From NCBI RefSeq assembly GCF_008244685.1, contig NZ_VTFT01000001.1:2273248-2337247 (forward strand): a stretch of 64,000 nt of DNA, read 5' to 3'. Shown here piece by piece: positions 25,105 to 33,578 of the stretch. This DNA is from Luteimonas viscosa (GTDB lineage: Bacteria > Pseudomonadota > Gammaproteobacteria > Xanthomonadales > Xanthomonadaceae). The position numbers and the translations under genes are program-made. The notes under the pieces are model-generated. The model saw only the letters and a list, made by a program, of their open reading frames with translations, ran no database searches and was not told the DNA's origin. The number at the start of each line of letters is the position of its first letter. The stretch's first letter is position 1.

Positions 25105-25755
25105 TCACCAGGCGAGCACCCGCCGCCCGACCAGCGCGCCGATCGCGCCCGTCGCCACGATCGCCAGCGAATACCAGACCGAGACGAACACCGCGCCGTC
25201 GTTCACGCACGACAGCGTGTACGCGAGCGCGCCGATCGCGCCGGCGAGCAGGCCGGCCATGCCGCCCGCGAATGCCGGGCGCGTAGGCGTGGCACGGCGC
25301 AGCGAACGCAGCAGCAGCGCCAGCCCGGGCAGCGCCGCCAGGACGATGGCCAGCAGGCAGATGGGCACGGACACCGCACGCGCACCGGTCAGCGGCACCT
25401 GGTCGTCGAGCAGCACGATGCCTGCGAAGAGCACCAGCAGCGCGGGCGCGAACGCCGCGGCCAGGCGCATCGAGGCGCCCGGCGTGCCCGCGGCGCGCAC
25501 CAGGACGAGGCCCGCGACGACCACGCAGGCCATGGCCACGGCCTTGTAGAGATACATCGACGACGCCACGTGCGCGGCAAGATCGCCGCGGATGCCGAAC
25601 GCCGCCGCGACCACCAGCACCGCCAGCACCACTGCGCCGCCCGCCGCGACCAGCAGCCGCGGCAGGAACGCACGATGCGGCCGCGGCCGCGCGCCGGCCT
25701 CGTCGGCCAGGCGCCGTATCAACGCATCCGTCCGCTGCGGCGGTTCGTGTGCCAT
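25105..25755 (-). CDS. NrsF/DUF1109 family anti-sigma factor
   Basis: A 216-residue protein with six predicted membrane helices after an N-terminal cytoplasmic segment (RTDALIRRLADEAGARPRP), typical of NrsF, the membrane anti-sigma factor that holds SigF in Caulobacter. Family members have a conserved cysteine sensed by oxidants; CVV at about 77 and LSC in LSCVNDGAVF are candidates. It starts three bases after the sigma gene's stop. Confidence 0.88.
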   Translation of the reverse strand: MAHEPPQRTDALIRRLADEAGARPRPHRAFLPRLLVAAGGAVVLAVLVVAAAFGIRGDLAAHVASSMYLYKAVAMACVVVAGLVLVRAAGTPGASMRLAAAFAPALLVLFAGIVLLDDQVPLTGARAVSVPICLLAIVLAALPGLALLLRSLRRATPTRPAFAGGMAGLLAGAIGALAYTLSCVNDGAVFVSVWYSLAIVATGAIGALVGRRVLAW

Positions 25756-25758
25756 CGC

Positions 25759-26322
25759 CTACCTTCCTCCGCCCTGCGCCAGTTTCAGCAACCTTGCCAG
25801 CCCGCGATGGAACGCGACGCGGACCGTGCCTTCCTTCATCCCGGTGGCCTGTGCCGCTTCCCGCGGCGACAGGCCCTCGATGCCGAGCTTCCTGACCACC
25901 GACTGCTCGACCCGCGGCAGCGCGGACACCATGTCCTCGATTCGGGCACCGGCGTCGACAACGGGCGCGTCTGCGGCCACGAACAGGTCCGCCCACTCGC
26001 GCTCGCTCAGGTCGATCCGCAGGCGCAGTTCCGACCTGCGGCGGCGCAGGACATCGATGGTCTTGTAGCGCGAGATCGCCCCCAGCCACGGCAGCAGCGG
26101 CCGCTCGTCGTTCCACTGGTCGCGTCGCTGGTGGATGGCGATCAGCACCTCCTGGACGACGTCCTCGGCCTCCTGCACGTCGAGTCCGGCGCCGGACAGC
26201 TTGCCCCTGACCACGCGGCGCAGCACGCTCGAATACTCCTCCAGGAACTGCGCGTAACGCGAGCCGTCGCCCGCGCGCTCGCGGCGCAAGGCATCGGCCC
26301 AGGCCTGTTCCTGCATCGTCAT
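25759..26322 (-). CDS. ECF sigma factor (SigF-like)
   Basis: A 187-residue sigma factor. Region 2 has AEDVVQEVLIAIHQRRDQW and PLLPWLGAISRYKTIDVLRRRRSE; region 4 has LPRVEQSVVRKLGIEGLSPREAAQATGMKEGTVRVAFHRGLARL. It is operonic with the NrsF anti-sigma factor. The divergent hydrolase gene has a promoter that matches the SigF type. The start is ambiguous between 26316, 26322 and 26328; 26322 has GGA at good spacing. Confidence 0.93.
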   Translation of the reverse strand: MTMQEQAWADALRRERAGDGSRYAQFLEEYSSVLRRVVRGKLSGAGLDVQEAEDVVQEVLIAIHQRRDQWNDERPLLPWLGAISRYKTIDVLRRRRSELRLRIDLSEREWADLFVAADAPVVDAGARIEDMVSALPRVEQSVVRKLGIEGLSPREAAQATGMKEGTVRVAFHRGLARLLKLAQGGGR

Positions 26323-26374
26323 GCGCATTCCGAACCCGACCCGCGGCACCCGCGGAGCCGCGACCGCCCGGAAT

Positions 26375-26399
26375 GTAACACCGGCCCCTCGCAGGCGAA
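26375..26399 (+). promoter_or_regulatory. SigF-type ECF promoter
   Basis: GTAACA (26375-26380) and CGAA (26396-26399) are separated so that GTAAC and CGAA are 16 bases apart. This matches the GTAAC(C)-N16-CGAA motif reported for Caulobacter SigF as I recall it. It faces the secreted hydrolase at 26443 and lies next to the sigma/anti-sigma operon, so the hydrolase is probably in its regulon. Confidence 0.65.
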
Positions 26400-26442
26400 T
26401 ACCTCCGTTGAAGCGATCCCGCTTCCCCTCAGGAGCCCATCC

Positions 26443-27225
26443 ATGCGCACATTCCTTTCGTTCACCGTCCCGCTGCTGATCGCCCTGGCGGCCCTCGCCG
26501 GCGCACCCGCCCACGCCGCCGAATCGTCGCAACCGCGCGCCCGCAACGTCGTCCTCGTCCATGGCGCTTGGGCGGACGGCTCGAGCTGGAGCGAAGTCAT
26601 CCCCCTGCTGCAGCAGGCGGGACTCCACGTGGTCTCGGTCCAGAACCCGCTGACCTCGCTGTCCGACGATGTCGCCGCGACCCGGCGCGCGCTCGAGCCG
26701 TTGCAGGGGCCGACCGTGCTGGTGGGGCATTCGTACGCCGGCACGGTGGTCAGCGAAGCCGGCGCCGATCCGCGGGTGACCGGCCTGGTCTACGTCGCAG
26801 CGCGCGCACCGGACGCGGGCGAGGATTTCGTCGAACTCGCCAGCCGCTTCCCGACCATGCCGGTGCGCGCCGGCGTCGAAACCCGCGACGGCTTCGCGAC
26901 CCTTCGCGAGGACGCCTTCCTGGCCTATTTCGCCGATGGCGTGCCCGCCGCGAAGGCCAAGGTGCTGTTCGCGGTGCAGCAACCGATCGCGGCGGACCTG
27001 TTCGCCGGCCGCACCTCGGTCGCGGCATGGCGCGACAAGCCGTCGTGGTATGCCGTCTCGAGCGCGGACAACACGACATCGCCGGAGCTGCAGCGCTTCC
27101 TCGCCGAGCGGATGGGCGCGACGGTGGTGGAACTCGAGAGCGGGCATCTGTCGCTGCTGTCGCATCCGCGCGAGATCGCGCGGTTGATCCTCGCCGCCGC
27201 GGGTCGCGAGGACGCCGCGCCCTGA
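26443..27225 (+). CDS. Secreted alpha/beta hydrolase (EstC/salicylate-esterase-like)
   Basis: A 260-residue protein: signal peptide (~1-24, ending AHAAES), then VVLVHGAWADGSSWSEVIPLLQQAG, the nucleophile elbow VGHSYAGTV and a C-terminal His in ESGHLSLLSHP. This group of short hydrolases (methylesterase/MES-like) is often encoded beside stress regulators in proteobacteria. SD AGGAG precedes the ATG. The ECF-type promoter upstream suggests induction with the adjacent sigma factor. Substrate unknown. Confidence 0.9.
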   Translation: MRTFLSFTVPLLIALAALAGAPAHAAESSQPRARNVVLVHGAWADGSSWSEVIPLLQQAGLHVVSVQNPLTSLSDDVAATRRALEPLQGPTVLVGHSYAGTVVSEAGADPRVTGLVYVAARAPDAGEDFVELASRFPTMPVRAGVETRDGFATLREDAFLAYFADGVPAAKAKVLFAVQQPIAADLFAGRTSVAAWRDKPSWYAVSSADNTTSPELQRFLAERMGATVVELESGHLSLLSHPREIARLILAAAGREDAAP

Positions 27226-27239
27226 GGGTGCCGGCGCGC

Positions 27240-27426
27240 CCCGGGTGCGGCTTCGCCTTACCCGGGCTACGCCGCTGGCCCCGGGCATCGCCACGCCGCC
27301 TCGCGTAGCCCGGATAAGCCCGCAGGGCGCATCCGGGGTCGTTGTCCTTCGGTGCAGAGAGGCCGCCCCGGCTTGCGGCAGCGTTGGTCGTGGTCCCGGG
27401 TGCGGCGTTGCCTTACCCGGGCTACG
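27240..27426. repeat. REP-like triplet
   Basis: Inverted unit 27240-27271, forward unit 27304-27338 and inverted unit 27395-27426, all of the CCCGGGTGCGG../CGTAGCCCGGATAAG.. family. Any neighbouring pair can form a long hairpin. The element occupies nearly the whole gap between the hydrolase and the methyltransferase. Confidence 0.85.
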
Positions 27427-27529
27427 GAGCACACACGACATGTGCGATGCGTTGCCTCCCCCTTCCTTCCTGAGGCCCCGGTTTGCAGCTACCCTCGCCC
27501 GGTCTCCGCCCCGCGTGCTGCGAACCGGC

Positions 27530-28576
27530 ATGATCGAAGTGCATCCGCCCGAGAACAACGACGACACCAACAGCTCGACCCGGCGCAGGGTCTGGTCGAC
27601 GCACTGGCGACGCGGCCCGTTGCACTCGCTCTCCGGGTCGTTCGCGCTCAACTACGAAGGCAGCATCCGGCGGTTCTGGATCGAGGCGTTCTCGCCGCTG
27701 GGCGCAACGCACCGCATCCTCGATGTCGGCACCGGCAACGGCCCCCTGCCGGCGCTGCTGTGCGAGCTCGGTTCGCCGGACATGCCAAGGGTCGACGCGG
27801 TCGACAGCGCGGACATCGATCCCGCATGGCTGGCCGCCGCGCCGGCGCGCTGCCGCGACGCCCTGCGCTTCCACCCGGACACCCCGGCCGAACGACTGCC
27901 CTTCGCCGACGACACGTTCGATCTCGTCGTCAGCCAGTACGGCCTGGAGTACGCCGAACCCGAACGCGCGATCCCGGAAGTCGCGCGCGTGCTCAGGCCG
28001 TCGGGCTCCGTGGCGCTGATCGTCCACCATGCCGGCTCGCGCCTGGCGGACGTGGCCCGCGAGGAAATCCGCCTGGGCGAGTGGCTGCACGCGCAGGGCC
28101 AGCTCATGGCGACCGCGTCGGCGATCTTCCCGTACCTGGCCATCGCCGCCCAAGGGCGGGGCGAACACCTCGCCGCCGATCCGGACGCAGGCGCCGCCCG
28201 CGATGCATTGAACGCGGCGATGCGGCAGCTCGACGACGAGGCGGCTCGCAGCCCTTGCCCGGACCTGTTGTTCGAGGCGCGGGACGTCGTGGGTGCGCTG
28301 ATGCAGCGCCTGCTCGCGCGCACCATCACCCTGGAACAGGCGCGGGCCGCGCATGCCGCCCATGCGAGCGCGCTGGACGATGCCGTCTTCCGCCAGCGGG
28401 AACTGCTCCGGCACGCGCTCGATGCGGATGCGGTGGCTGCATTCTCCAGCGTGTTGCAGTCCAGTGGACTGTCCGACGCCGATGTCGCTCCGCTCTTCCA
28501 CGAGCAGTACCTGGTGGGCTGGACCATCCGCGCCACCGGCCCGGCCCATGGCGGCGGCGCGGGCGGGAACGGCTAG
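27530..28576 (+). CDS. Class I SAM-dependent methyltransferase
   Basis: A 348-residue protein. Motif I is ILDVGTGNGPLPALL (about 65-80), the post-I acid is VDAVDSADID, and motif IV region is LPFADDTFDLVVSQYGLEYAEPERAIPEVARVLRPSGSVAL, a methyltransf_11 pattern. The C-terminal half is helical and may select the substrate, which cannot be predicted. The ATG at 27530 is the first that excludes the REP region; no strong SD was seen. Confidence 0.85.
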   Translation: MIEVHPPENNDDTNSSTRRRVWSTHWRRGPLHSLSGSFALNYEGSIRRFWIEAFSPLGATHRILDVGTGNGPLPALLCELGSPDMPRVDAVDSADIDPAWLAAAPARCRDALRFHPDTPAERLPFADDTFDLVVSQYGLEYAEPERAIPEVARVLRPSGSVALIVHHAGSRLADVAREEIRLGEWLHAQGQLMATASAIFPYLAIAAQGRGEHLAADPDAGAARDALNAAMRQLDDEAARSPCPDLLFEARDVVGALMQRLLARTITLEQARAAHAAHASALDDAVFRQRELLRHALDADAVAAFSSVLQSSGLSDADVAPLFHEQYLVGWTIRATGPAHGGGAGGNG

Positions 28577-28611
28577 GACACCGGGACGCCGCAGCGGCGC
28601 TCCCCCGCCGC

Positions 28612-29247
28612 TCACTCCATCAATGCATCCAGCGCCCAGGTGTCGAGGAAGGCGATGACGCGCACGATCCTGCCGCCCTCGAGTTCCATGTGCCAGGCGT
28701 AGTGGTTGGTGTAGGTGCTGCCGTCGCGCGCGCGCGCGCTGCCGCGCCAGACCACCACCACCGCATCGCCCTGTGCCAGCACGTGCTGCACCTCGGGCAC
28801 GATCGGCGTGGCCAGGCGCGCGAGGATCGGCGCCACCGCGCGGTCCAGGAAGTCCTGCTTCGAGGTGTAGACGCCCGACACCGGGCTGTCGCCGGCCACC
28901 GTCCACTGCGCATCGTCGGCCAGCAGGTCGAACACGCCGCCGGTGCCGGCGCGCCAGGCGTCGAAGGCGGTGCGGATCAGTGCTTCGTTCGCGGCGGTGC
29001 GGGTGTCGTCTGCGGGATGTGACGGGGCCGCGGCTGTCGCCGGCGATGACAATGCGATGTGATGCATCGGGCCTGCGTGCGCGGTGGATGCGAAGGTCGC
29101 CACCAGCAAGGTTCCCGCGATCAGCCACGCGCGCTTCGCGCGCCCCCATCCGCCTTCGGCACCTGTCCGGCCCGGTGCAGCGCACCGGGCGTTCGGTCGA
29201 CCTGCGCGGCAGTGCCGCGCAGGCAGGTCGCCCTCACCCCCCGTCAA
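28612..29247 (-). CDS. Secreted SnoaL-like protein; 5' end altered by repeat
   Basis: The coding frame holds a signal peptide (AKRAWLIAGTLLVATFAS, ending AHAG) and a NTF2/SnoaL-like domain with AFDAWRAGTGGVFDLLADDAQWTVAGDSPVSGVYTSKQDFLD. No ATG precedes the signal peptide: the frame runs back into a dispersed repeat (GGTGCCGAAGGCGGAT), giving only a TTG at 29247. The first in-frame ATG is at 29067, after the signal peptide. The repeat therefore seems to have replaced the original start, and the gene may be translated without its signal or not at all. Confidence 0.6.
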   Translation of the reverse strand: MTGGEGDLPARHCRAGRPNARCAAPGRTGAEGGWGRAKRAWLIAGTLLVATFASTAHAGPMHHIALSSPATAAAPSHPADDTRTAANEALIRTAFDAWRAGTGGVFDLLADDAQWTVAGDSPVSGVYTSKQDFLDRAVAPILARLATPIVPEVQHVLAQGDAVVVVWRGSARARDGSTYTNHYAWHMELEGGRIVRVIAFLDTWALDALME

Positions 29248-29342
29248 CTGGCGAAGGAAAAGACCGCTCCTGGCTCCGTCGTGCCGCCCTTCCGGACGCC
29301 CGGCGCGACTGCGCCGGGCTGGAAGAGGGTTGGGGTGAGGGA
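29130..29342. repeat. Two-hairpin dispersed repeat cluster
   Basis: From 29166 the strand reads a hairpin around CCCGGTGCAGCGCACCGGGCG, then a second around GCGCGGCAGTGCCGCGC, then TCACCCC. The same order of two hairpins plus TCACCC recurs twice at 63043-63186. A related inverted copy (CGCCCGGCGCGACTGCGCCG..AGAGGGTTGGGGTGAGGG) lies at 29293-29342. The block ends inside the 5' end of the SnoaL gene, where GGTGCCGAAGGCGGAT appears on the minus strand. Confidence 0.75.
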
Positions 29343-29356
29343 CTGTCCGCCGCCAC

Positions 29357-30091
29357 TCACGCCGGGCTCCTCACGTGGCGCACCACGATGTCGGTGGTGT
29401 CCACGTCGGCCGGCTGCGCGATGGCATGCGCGATGGCATTCGCGATCGCCTCCGGCTTGAGCGCGATCTGGCGGAATTCGTCGATCGCCTGCGCCGTCTC
29501 GGCATGGGTGATGGTGCTGGCGAGTTCCGATTCCACCGCGCCCGGGTACACGCAGGTCACGCGCACGATGTCGCTTTCCATGCGCAGGCCTTCGGAGATC
29601 GCACGCACCGCGTACTTGGTGGCGCAGTACACGGCCGCCGTCTTCATCACGAACAGCCCGGCGATCGAGGACACGTTCACCACGTGGCCGTGGCCCTGGC
29701 CCTCCATCAGCGGCAGCGCCGCGGCGATGCCGTGCAGCACGCCGCGGATGTTGACGTCGATCATCGTGTCCCACTCGTCGGTCTTGAGCGCGGACAGCGG
29801 CGCCAGCGGCATCACGCCGGCGTTGTTCACCAGCACGTCGATGCGGCCGTAGCGGGCGACGGCCTCGTCCACGAAGGCCTGCATGTCGGCGCGCGAGGTC
29901 ACGTCCAGCGTGCGCGCGTGGGCGTTGCCGCCGCGCGTGGTGATGTCCTCGGCCAGCGCCTGCAGCCGGTCGATGCGGCGCGCACCGAGCACCACGGTGG
30001 CGCCGCGTCCGGCCAGCACGCGCGCGGTGGTCTCGCCGATGCCGCTGCTGGCGCCGGTGATCAGTACAACCTTGTCCTGGAGGTCTTTCAT
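29357..30091 (-). CDS. SDR family oxidoreductase
   Basis: A 244-residue classical SDR: TGASSGIGE cofactor motif, NNAGVM, catalytic VNVSSIAG and YCATKYAVRA, and PGAVESELA. It resembles the YdfG/serine-dehydrogenase-type group of broad-substrate reductases. SD AGGAG precedes the ATG. It lies 172 bases downstream of the Atu4866-like gene on the same strand, and both are divergent from a LysR regulator, their likely controller. Confidence 0.95.
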   Translation of the reverse strand: MKDLQDKVVLITGASSGIGETTARVLAGRGATVVLGARRIDRLQALAEDITTRGGNAHARTLDVTSRADMQAFVDEAVARYGRIDVLVNNAGVMPLAPLSALKTDEWDTMIDVNIRGVLHGIAAALPLMEGQGHGHVVNVSSIAGLFVMKTAAVYCATKYAVRAISEGLRMESDIVRVTCVYPGAVESELASTITHAETAQAIDEFRQIALKPEAIANAIAHAIAQPADVDTTDIVVRHVRSPA

Positions 30092-30263
30092 GGTCGGTCT
30101 CCTGTTGCGGTGAGGAAAAGAGGGCGTGGCGTGCGATGCGCTTCGCGTGGCGAAGCGGTGGCGGTGCCGGGCGTGGCCAGGTGCCGCACCCTTGTGGCGG
30201 CGAGCTGTACCCGTTCGGCGTACACGCCGTCGGCGCGCGCCAGTGGGAGGAAGGTCGTGGCGC

Positions 30264-30632
30264 TCAGCGCGTGTCGCGTGGCGTGCCGGTGCCGGCGCCG
30301 GGCGCGACCCGGCGCAGCACCATCCCGCCGTGGTGCAGCACGTCCGCCTCGACGAACACGCCGTCGGCGGTGAACCCGGTGTCGTCCACGTAGTCGATCT
30401 GGTTGCCACGCACCGTGTAGCGGCCCTGGTAGGCGCTTTCGCGGGTGCCGCGCGCCTCGTCGTAGCGGCCGTCGGGCAGCAGCTCGTGGCGGACGTGGCC
30501 GTCGTCGGTGACCCACATGCCCACGTAAGGGTGAGGGGCCGCGGGGGTGGCGGGTTCGGCTGCCGCCAGCGCCCCGGCCAGCAGGGCCGAGACGGCGGCG
30601 GCGGGGGTCTGGAAGCGGGGGCTGTCCGACAT
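30264..30632 (-). CDS. Atu4866-like small protein
   Basis: A 122-residue protein with an N-terminal hydrophobic segment (AAAVSALLAGALAAAEPA) that may be a signal peptide, then a compact beta-rich domain YVGMWVTDDGHVRHELLPDGRYDEARGTRESAYQGRYTVRGNQIDYVDDTGFTADG, which matches the Atu4866 family fold (agrobacterial protein of known structure, unknown role). SD GGAGA. It heads the LysR-divergent operon with the SDR at 29357. Confidence 0.85.
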   Translation of the reverse strand: MSDSPRFQTPAAAVSALLAGALAAAEPATPAAPHPYVGMWVTDDGHVRHELLPDGRYDEARGTRESAYQGRYTVRGNQIDYVDDTGFTADGVFVEADVLHHGGMVLRRVAPGAGTGTPRDTR

Positions 30633-30712
30633 GGCGCATCTCCTGTCCGGTAGGTGTGGAGATACGGTAGGCAGCCAGCGGCGTCGAGAGAACCCGCCAA
30701 ACGCTGGATGCA

Positions 30713-30733
30713 TTGGTTAGACTTGTTAACCAA
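30713..30733. promoter_or_regulatory. LysR-type operator overlapping the regulator start
   Basis: TTGGTTA and TAACCAA form a perfect 7-bp inverted repeat with a 7-base centre. This is a T-N11-A-type site as expected for LysR regulators, and its last base is the A of the LysR start codon. No SD is visible. It sits between the regulator and the divergent Atu4866/SDR operon. Confidence 0.65.
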
Positions 30734-31629
30734 TGGGCCCCGACCTCAACCTCCTGCGCATGTTCCTGGCCGTCGCCGAGACCGCCAGCTTCCGCGCCGC
30801 GGCCGATGCGCTCGGCGTCACCCGCTCGGCCGTCAGCCAGGGCATCCGGCGGCTCGAGGACGGCCTGGGCGTGGCCCTGGTGCAGCGTTCCACCCGCAGC
30901 GTGCGCCTCACCGAAGCCGGCGAGCGCCTGCACCGGCAGGTCGCCGGGCCGCTGCGCACCGTCGCCGGCGCGCTGGAGGAAGCCGTGGACGATGGCCCGC
31001 CGCGCGGCCTGCTGCGGGTGCACGTGTCGTCGATCGCCGAGCGCTTCCTGTCCGGCCCGCTGGTGGCCGGGTTCGCGCAGGCGTATCCCGGCATCGTGCT
31101 CGACGTGACCGTCAGCGACGAGCCGATCGACATCGTCGCCGCCGGCTTCGACGCCGGCGTGCGCCTGGGCGAGGTGATCGAGCAGGACATGGTGGCGGTG
31201 CCGCTCACCGGCCCTCAGCGGCAGGTGGCCGTGGCCGCGCCCGGCTACGTCGAAGCGCACGGCATGCCGCATCACCCGCGCGACCTCGTCCACCACCGCT
31301 GCATCGGCTGGCGCCCGGCACCCGGCGTCGCACCGTATCGATGGGAGTTCAGCGAAGACGGCCGCGAGTACGACGTGGCCGTGGACCCGCAGGTCACCAC
31401 CAACGACCTGCGCGTGATGCTGACCACCGCGCTGGCCGGCGGCGGCATCACCTTCGCCCTGGAGGAGAACGTCCGGCCGTGGGTGCAATCGGGCCAGCTG
31501 GTGCCGATGCTGCGGGACTACCAGGCCCCGTTCGCCGGCTTCTTCCTGTACTTTCCCAGCCGCCACAACCAGCCGCGCAAGCTGCGCGCGCTGGTGGAGC
31601 ACGTACGCAGTTTTCGCGAGCGCGAATAG
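30733..31629 (+). CDS. LysR family transcriptional regulator
   Basis: A 298-residue LysR protein: N-terminal HTH (LRMFLAVAETASFRAAADALGVTRSAVSQGIRRLEDGLGVALVQRSTRSVRLTEAG), then the periplasmic-binding-like effector domain with ISISD-type segments (SDEPIDIVAAGFDAGVRLGE). It is of the group that controls adjacent oxidoreductases. It is divergent from the Atu4866/SDR genes, with the operator over its own start codon. Confidence 0.95.
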   Translation: MGPDLNLLRMFLAVAETASFRAAADALGVTRSAVSQGIRRLEDGLGVALVQRSTRSVRLTEAGERLHRQVAGPLRTVAGALEEAVDDGPPRGLLRVHVSSIAERFLSGPLVAGFAQAYPGIVLDVTVSDEPIDIVAAGFDAGVRLGEVIEQDMVAVPLTGPQRQVAVAAPGYVEAHGMPHHPRDLVHHRCIGWRPAPGVAPYRWEFSEDGREYDVAVDPQVTTNDLRVMLTTALAGGGITFALEENVRPWVQSGQLVPMLRDYQAPFAGFFLYFPSRHNQPRKLRALVEHVRSFRERE

Positions 31630-31680
31630 TCCGGTACGCGAGCGCGGGCGCACGCACCACGCGCCACGCGACCCGAAGGA

Positions 31681-32085
31681 TCAGCGTGCGCGCCGCACCC
31701 GCGCCTGCCGACGCTGTTCGGCCACGCCCGCCCAGAACGCAAACCCGTGCAGCGAGGCGAAACACAGCGCCAGCAGCGTCCAGGCCACGTCGAGGCTCAG
31801 GTACACGCTCGCCGCCCGGTTGAGCCACGCCCAGTCCGAGCGCCGCAGCGCCAGCGAACCTTCGCCCAGCAGCCCGTGCAGCGCCTGTGCGACAGACGGC
31901 GAAGCCCAGCCCCCGTCCCGCACCAGCCCCACGATCCCCAGTCCCAGGCACCCGAAGAACGCCAGCGCCAGCGCGCCGCCCAGCCACGGCAGCACCGTGC
32001 CCATCCAGCGCGTGCGCGGCCACAGCTGCAGCGCCCCCAGCCCCCAGGCCAGCGCGAGCAGCAGTAACGCGAACAGCAGGGCCAT
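31681..32085 (-). CDS. Membrane protein, unknown function
   Basis: A 134-residue protein with three hydrophobic segments (1-19; 33-58; 98-121) and an Arg-rich C-terminus (AEQRRQARVRRAR). No family recognised. AAGGAG precedes the ATG at good spacing. It is convergent with the LysR gene and has no operon partner. Confidence 0.75.
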   Translation of the reverse strand: MALLFALLLLALAWGLGALQLWPRTRWMGTVLPWLGGALALAFFGCLGLGIVGLVRDGGWASPSVAQALHGLLGEGSLALRRSDWAWLNRAASVYLSLDVAWTLLALCFASLHGFAFWAGVAEQRRQARVRRAR

Positions 32086-32257
32086 CGACCCGGGCTCCTT
32101 GGATAGACGGGCCCGACAGCATGGCGAGGCGGGGCGTGAGGCGGCATGAACGGGCGCGTGGGGGCGCAGCCGGAGCACGGCCCGGGCCCGGCTCCGGCAG
32201 GCGCGCACTTCCGCCCGGTCCGCCCGCGCGCTATGGTCGGCGCCGGGGAAAAATGTG

Positions 32258-33109
32258 ATGGGGGTCCGCATGGGACGCGGAAGGCAGGGATTGCTCGACC
32301 ACCTCGTCGCTCTGCCATGGCCGGTGGGGCTGGCGGCGGGCGTGCTCGGATTCGGGTCGATCCGCTACGGGATTCCCGCCTGGCTCTCCGGACAGGGCGG
32401 GCCGCTCACGCAGGGGCTGGCGCAGTCCGATGCGCTCCAGGTCCCCGCGTGGATCTTCCTCGCGCTGTGCACGATGGCCGCAGGCGCCTCCTTCCTCGGC
32501 TCGCACCGCAAGCGCCGGCTGCTGGATGCGCAGACCGGGCTGGAGAGCATCGCCGCGCTCGGCTGGCGCGATTTCGAACGGCTGGTGGGCGAGGCCTTCC
32601 GTCGCCAGGGTTACGTGGTGGAGGAAAGCGGCCTCGGCGGCGCCGACGGCGGCATCGACCTGGTCCTGCGCAAGGACGGCCAGCGCACCCTGGTGCAGTG
32701 CAAGCAATGGCGCCGCCGCCAGGTGCGGGTGAACGTGGTGCGCGAGATGCATGGCCTGCTCGCCCACCACGGCGCGCACGCCGTGCGCATCGCCGCGCTC
32801 GGCGGATTCACCCGCGACGCCGCGCGCTTCGCGCAGGGCAAGCCGATCGAACTGATCGACGGCGACACCCTGCTGGCGATGATCCGCAGCGTGCAAGCCG
32901 GGCCGCGCGATACCCAAGTCGCAGCGCCCGCCGTGCCGCCACCCGTGCACGCCCGCGTCGAGCCCGTGCTGCAGGCGCCAAGCGTGCCCGGACCCGTCAC
33001 GCCCGACTGCCCGCGCTGCGGGGTGGCGATGGTGAAGCGGACCAACCGGTTCACTGCGGCCACGTTCTGGGGCTGTGCCAGCTTTCCCGCCTGCCGCGGT
33101 ACACGTTGA
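32258..33109 (+). CDS. Membrane-tethered Mrr-type restriction endonuclease-like protein
   Basis: A 283-residue protein with two N-terminal membrane helices (~18-36 and ~62-82), an Mrr-cat domain (~95-215), and a C-terminal zinc-ribbon of the topoisomerase C4 type (CPRCG..FWGCASFPACRG). The PD-(D/E)xK elements are visible: the Mrr start WRDFERLVGEAFRRQGY, then GGADGGIDLVL and LVQCKQW. Such proteins may cleave modified or foreign DNA near the membrane, but the target is not known. GGGGAA lies before ATG 32258. The Excalibur gene follows 52 bases downstream. Confidence 0.88.
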   Translation: MGVRMGRGRQGLLDHLVALPWPVGLAAGVLGFGSIRYGIPAWLSGQGGPLTQGLAQSDALQVPAWIFLALCTMAAGASFLGSHRKRRLLDAQTGLESIAALGWRDFERLVGEAFRRQGYVVEESGLGGADGGIDLVLRKDGQRTLVQCKQWRRRQVRVNVVREMHGLLAHHGAHAVRIAALGGFTRDAARFAQGKPIELIDGDTLLAMIRSVQAGPRDTQVAAPAVPPPVHARVEPVLQAPSVPGPVTPDCPRCGVAMVKRTNRFTAATFWGCASFPACRGTR

Positions 33110-33161
33110 GCGACGTCGCACTGCAACCATCCATCGCAGTCGCAACACGAGGGGACGTGCC

Positions 33162-33458
33162 ATGAAAAAGCTGGTCGTGTTGTTGATCATCGCTGTCGCC
33201 ACTTGGGGCGGCTATCGACACTTCACCGGGACGAGCGCGCCTGCCGCAGCGCCCATGGCAGCGAACGCTTCATCGGCGCGACCTGCGACACGCGTCGTGA
33301 AACCGGCACCCACGTCCGCCTACACCTGCGATGGCCGCACCCATTGCTCGCAGATGCGCTCGTGCGAGGAGGCGACGTACTTCATCCAGCATTGCCCGAA
33401 CACGAAGATGGATGGGAATGGGGATGGGGTGCCTTGTGAGCGGCAGTGGTGTGGATGA
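33162..33458 (+). CDS. Excalibur calcium-binding domain protein
   Basis: A 98-residue protein with an N-terminal membrane anchor or signal (KKLVVLLIIAVATWGGY), a linker, and a C-terminal Excalibur domain: YTCDGRTHCSQMRSCEEATYFIQHCP followed by the DxDxDGxxC loop MDGNGDGVPCE. It probably sits in the periplasm or at the membrane. SD GAGGGG. Its position just downstream of the Mrr-like gene suggests co-transcription. Confidence 0.92.
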   Translation: MKKLVVLLIIAVATWGGYRHFTGTSAPAAAPMAANASSARPATRVVKPAPTSAYTCDGRTHCSQMRSCEEATYFIQHCPNTKMDGNGDGVPCERQWCG

Positions 33459-33578
33459 GGCCGGTTGCCGCTCAAAATCAACTTGGCCTGCCGCCCTTGG
33501 CACGCCGCGTCACCAACGCTTGATCGCTTTTTCGCGCCAGGCTCCTGAGTCGGCCGCCCATTCCAGACGTGGCGGCGC

